Shown one piece after another: positions 7,257 to 7,383 of a stretch of DNA of 7,383 nt. The DNA is from Pseudomonadota bacterium (GTDB lineage: Bacteria > SZUA-182 > DTGQ01): NCBI GenBank assembly GCA_030605265.1, contig JAUWIR010000213.1:1-7383 (forward strand). Direction: 5' to 3'. How positions within the stretch are numbered: the first letter of the stretch is position 1; the number at the start of each line of letters is the position of its first letter. The notes beneath the pieces were generated by a model. That model did no database searches and was not told the DNA's origin. It worked only from the letters and a program-made list of their open reading frames with translations. The translations under genes and the position numbers were made by a program.

Positions 7257-7274
7257 GGAATGGTTCCCTAAATT

Positions 7275-7383
7275 GTGATTTTCGATAGAGATATTTGTGG
7301 CTTCGACAATCCAATTGTTGAAAAAAAATTAGTAGCACCGAAGTCATCCAGGTTAATTTTGGCTCGCTGCATGGCACTGGTAC
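7275..7383 (+). CDS. Start of an unidentified open frame running off the right edge, related to the 6714 fragment
   Basis: The frame opens after a TAA at 7269. From a possible GTG at 7275 it reads VIFDRDICGFDNPIVEKK, then LVAPKSSRLILARCMALV, and continues out of the window. SSRLIL followed by a basic or His residue and Cys also occurs in the 6714 fragment. The DNA agrees there with scattered, mostly transition differences, as expected of diverged coding copies. No ribosome site precedes the GTG, and the truncated repeat copy ends only 18 bases upstream, so the true 5' end may have been lost. Function unknown. Confidence 0.3.
   Translation, partial: MIFDRDICGFDNPIVEKKLVAPKSSRLILARCMALV

Noticed and set aside
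7149..7383. Minus-strand open frame reading through the repeat copy
   Set aside because: It is opposite a plus-strand frame that has a homologous partner at 6714, and a third of it is repeat sequence, so it is probably a shadow frame.

Overview
The window centres on part of a type III CRISPR-Cas locus, with an unusual TIR-domain gene inside it. Next to the locus is a stretch of decaying surface-protein and repeat DNA. The organism cannot be named from the sequence. The moderately low GC, the surface protein with PKD-type repeats, a choice-of-anchor U-like domain and a GGGCFI tail, and the dispersed short repeats all fit a Desulfobacterota-like or related environmental Gram-negative bacterium. 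That is inference, not proof.

Layout. Positions 1-3512, minus strand: a compact operon read right to left as cas6 (2586-3512), a TIR-domain protein (1698-2549) and an HD-less Cas10-type palm polymerase (1681 to beyond the left edge). A good sigma70-type promoter (3547-3575) lies just upstream of cas6, and gene gaps are only 36 and 16 bases. Positions 3689-3799: a palindromic mobile-repeat element, with a truncated second copy at 7178-7256. Positions 3796-5640, plus strand: remains of a large secreted or surface protein. Its 5' part is missing at the element, and its C-terminal tail is separated from the body by a second hairpin repeat. Positions 5668-6633, minus strand: a lipoprotein with an alpha-alpha-toroid-like C-terminus. 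Positions 6634-7383: mostly non-coding, with two related fragments of one unidentified gene family (6714-6951 and from 7275).

Proposed working of the cas genes (known roles plus inference): Cas6 would process crRNA. The Cas10-type protein keeps a GGDD motif and so could make cyclic oligoadenylate or a related signal. The TIR protein keeps the WxxxE glutamate of NAD-consuming TIR enzymes and would be the abortive-infection effector. Its C-terminal half, of about 120 residues, matches no CARF or SAVED signature I can recognise, and is the most interesting candidate for a new sensor domain. No CRISPR array, Cas1/Cas2 or backbone RAMP gene (Cas7/Cas5-like) lies inside the window. The rest of the locus would have to be to the left of position 1 or elsewhere.
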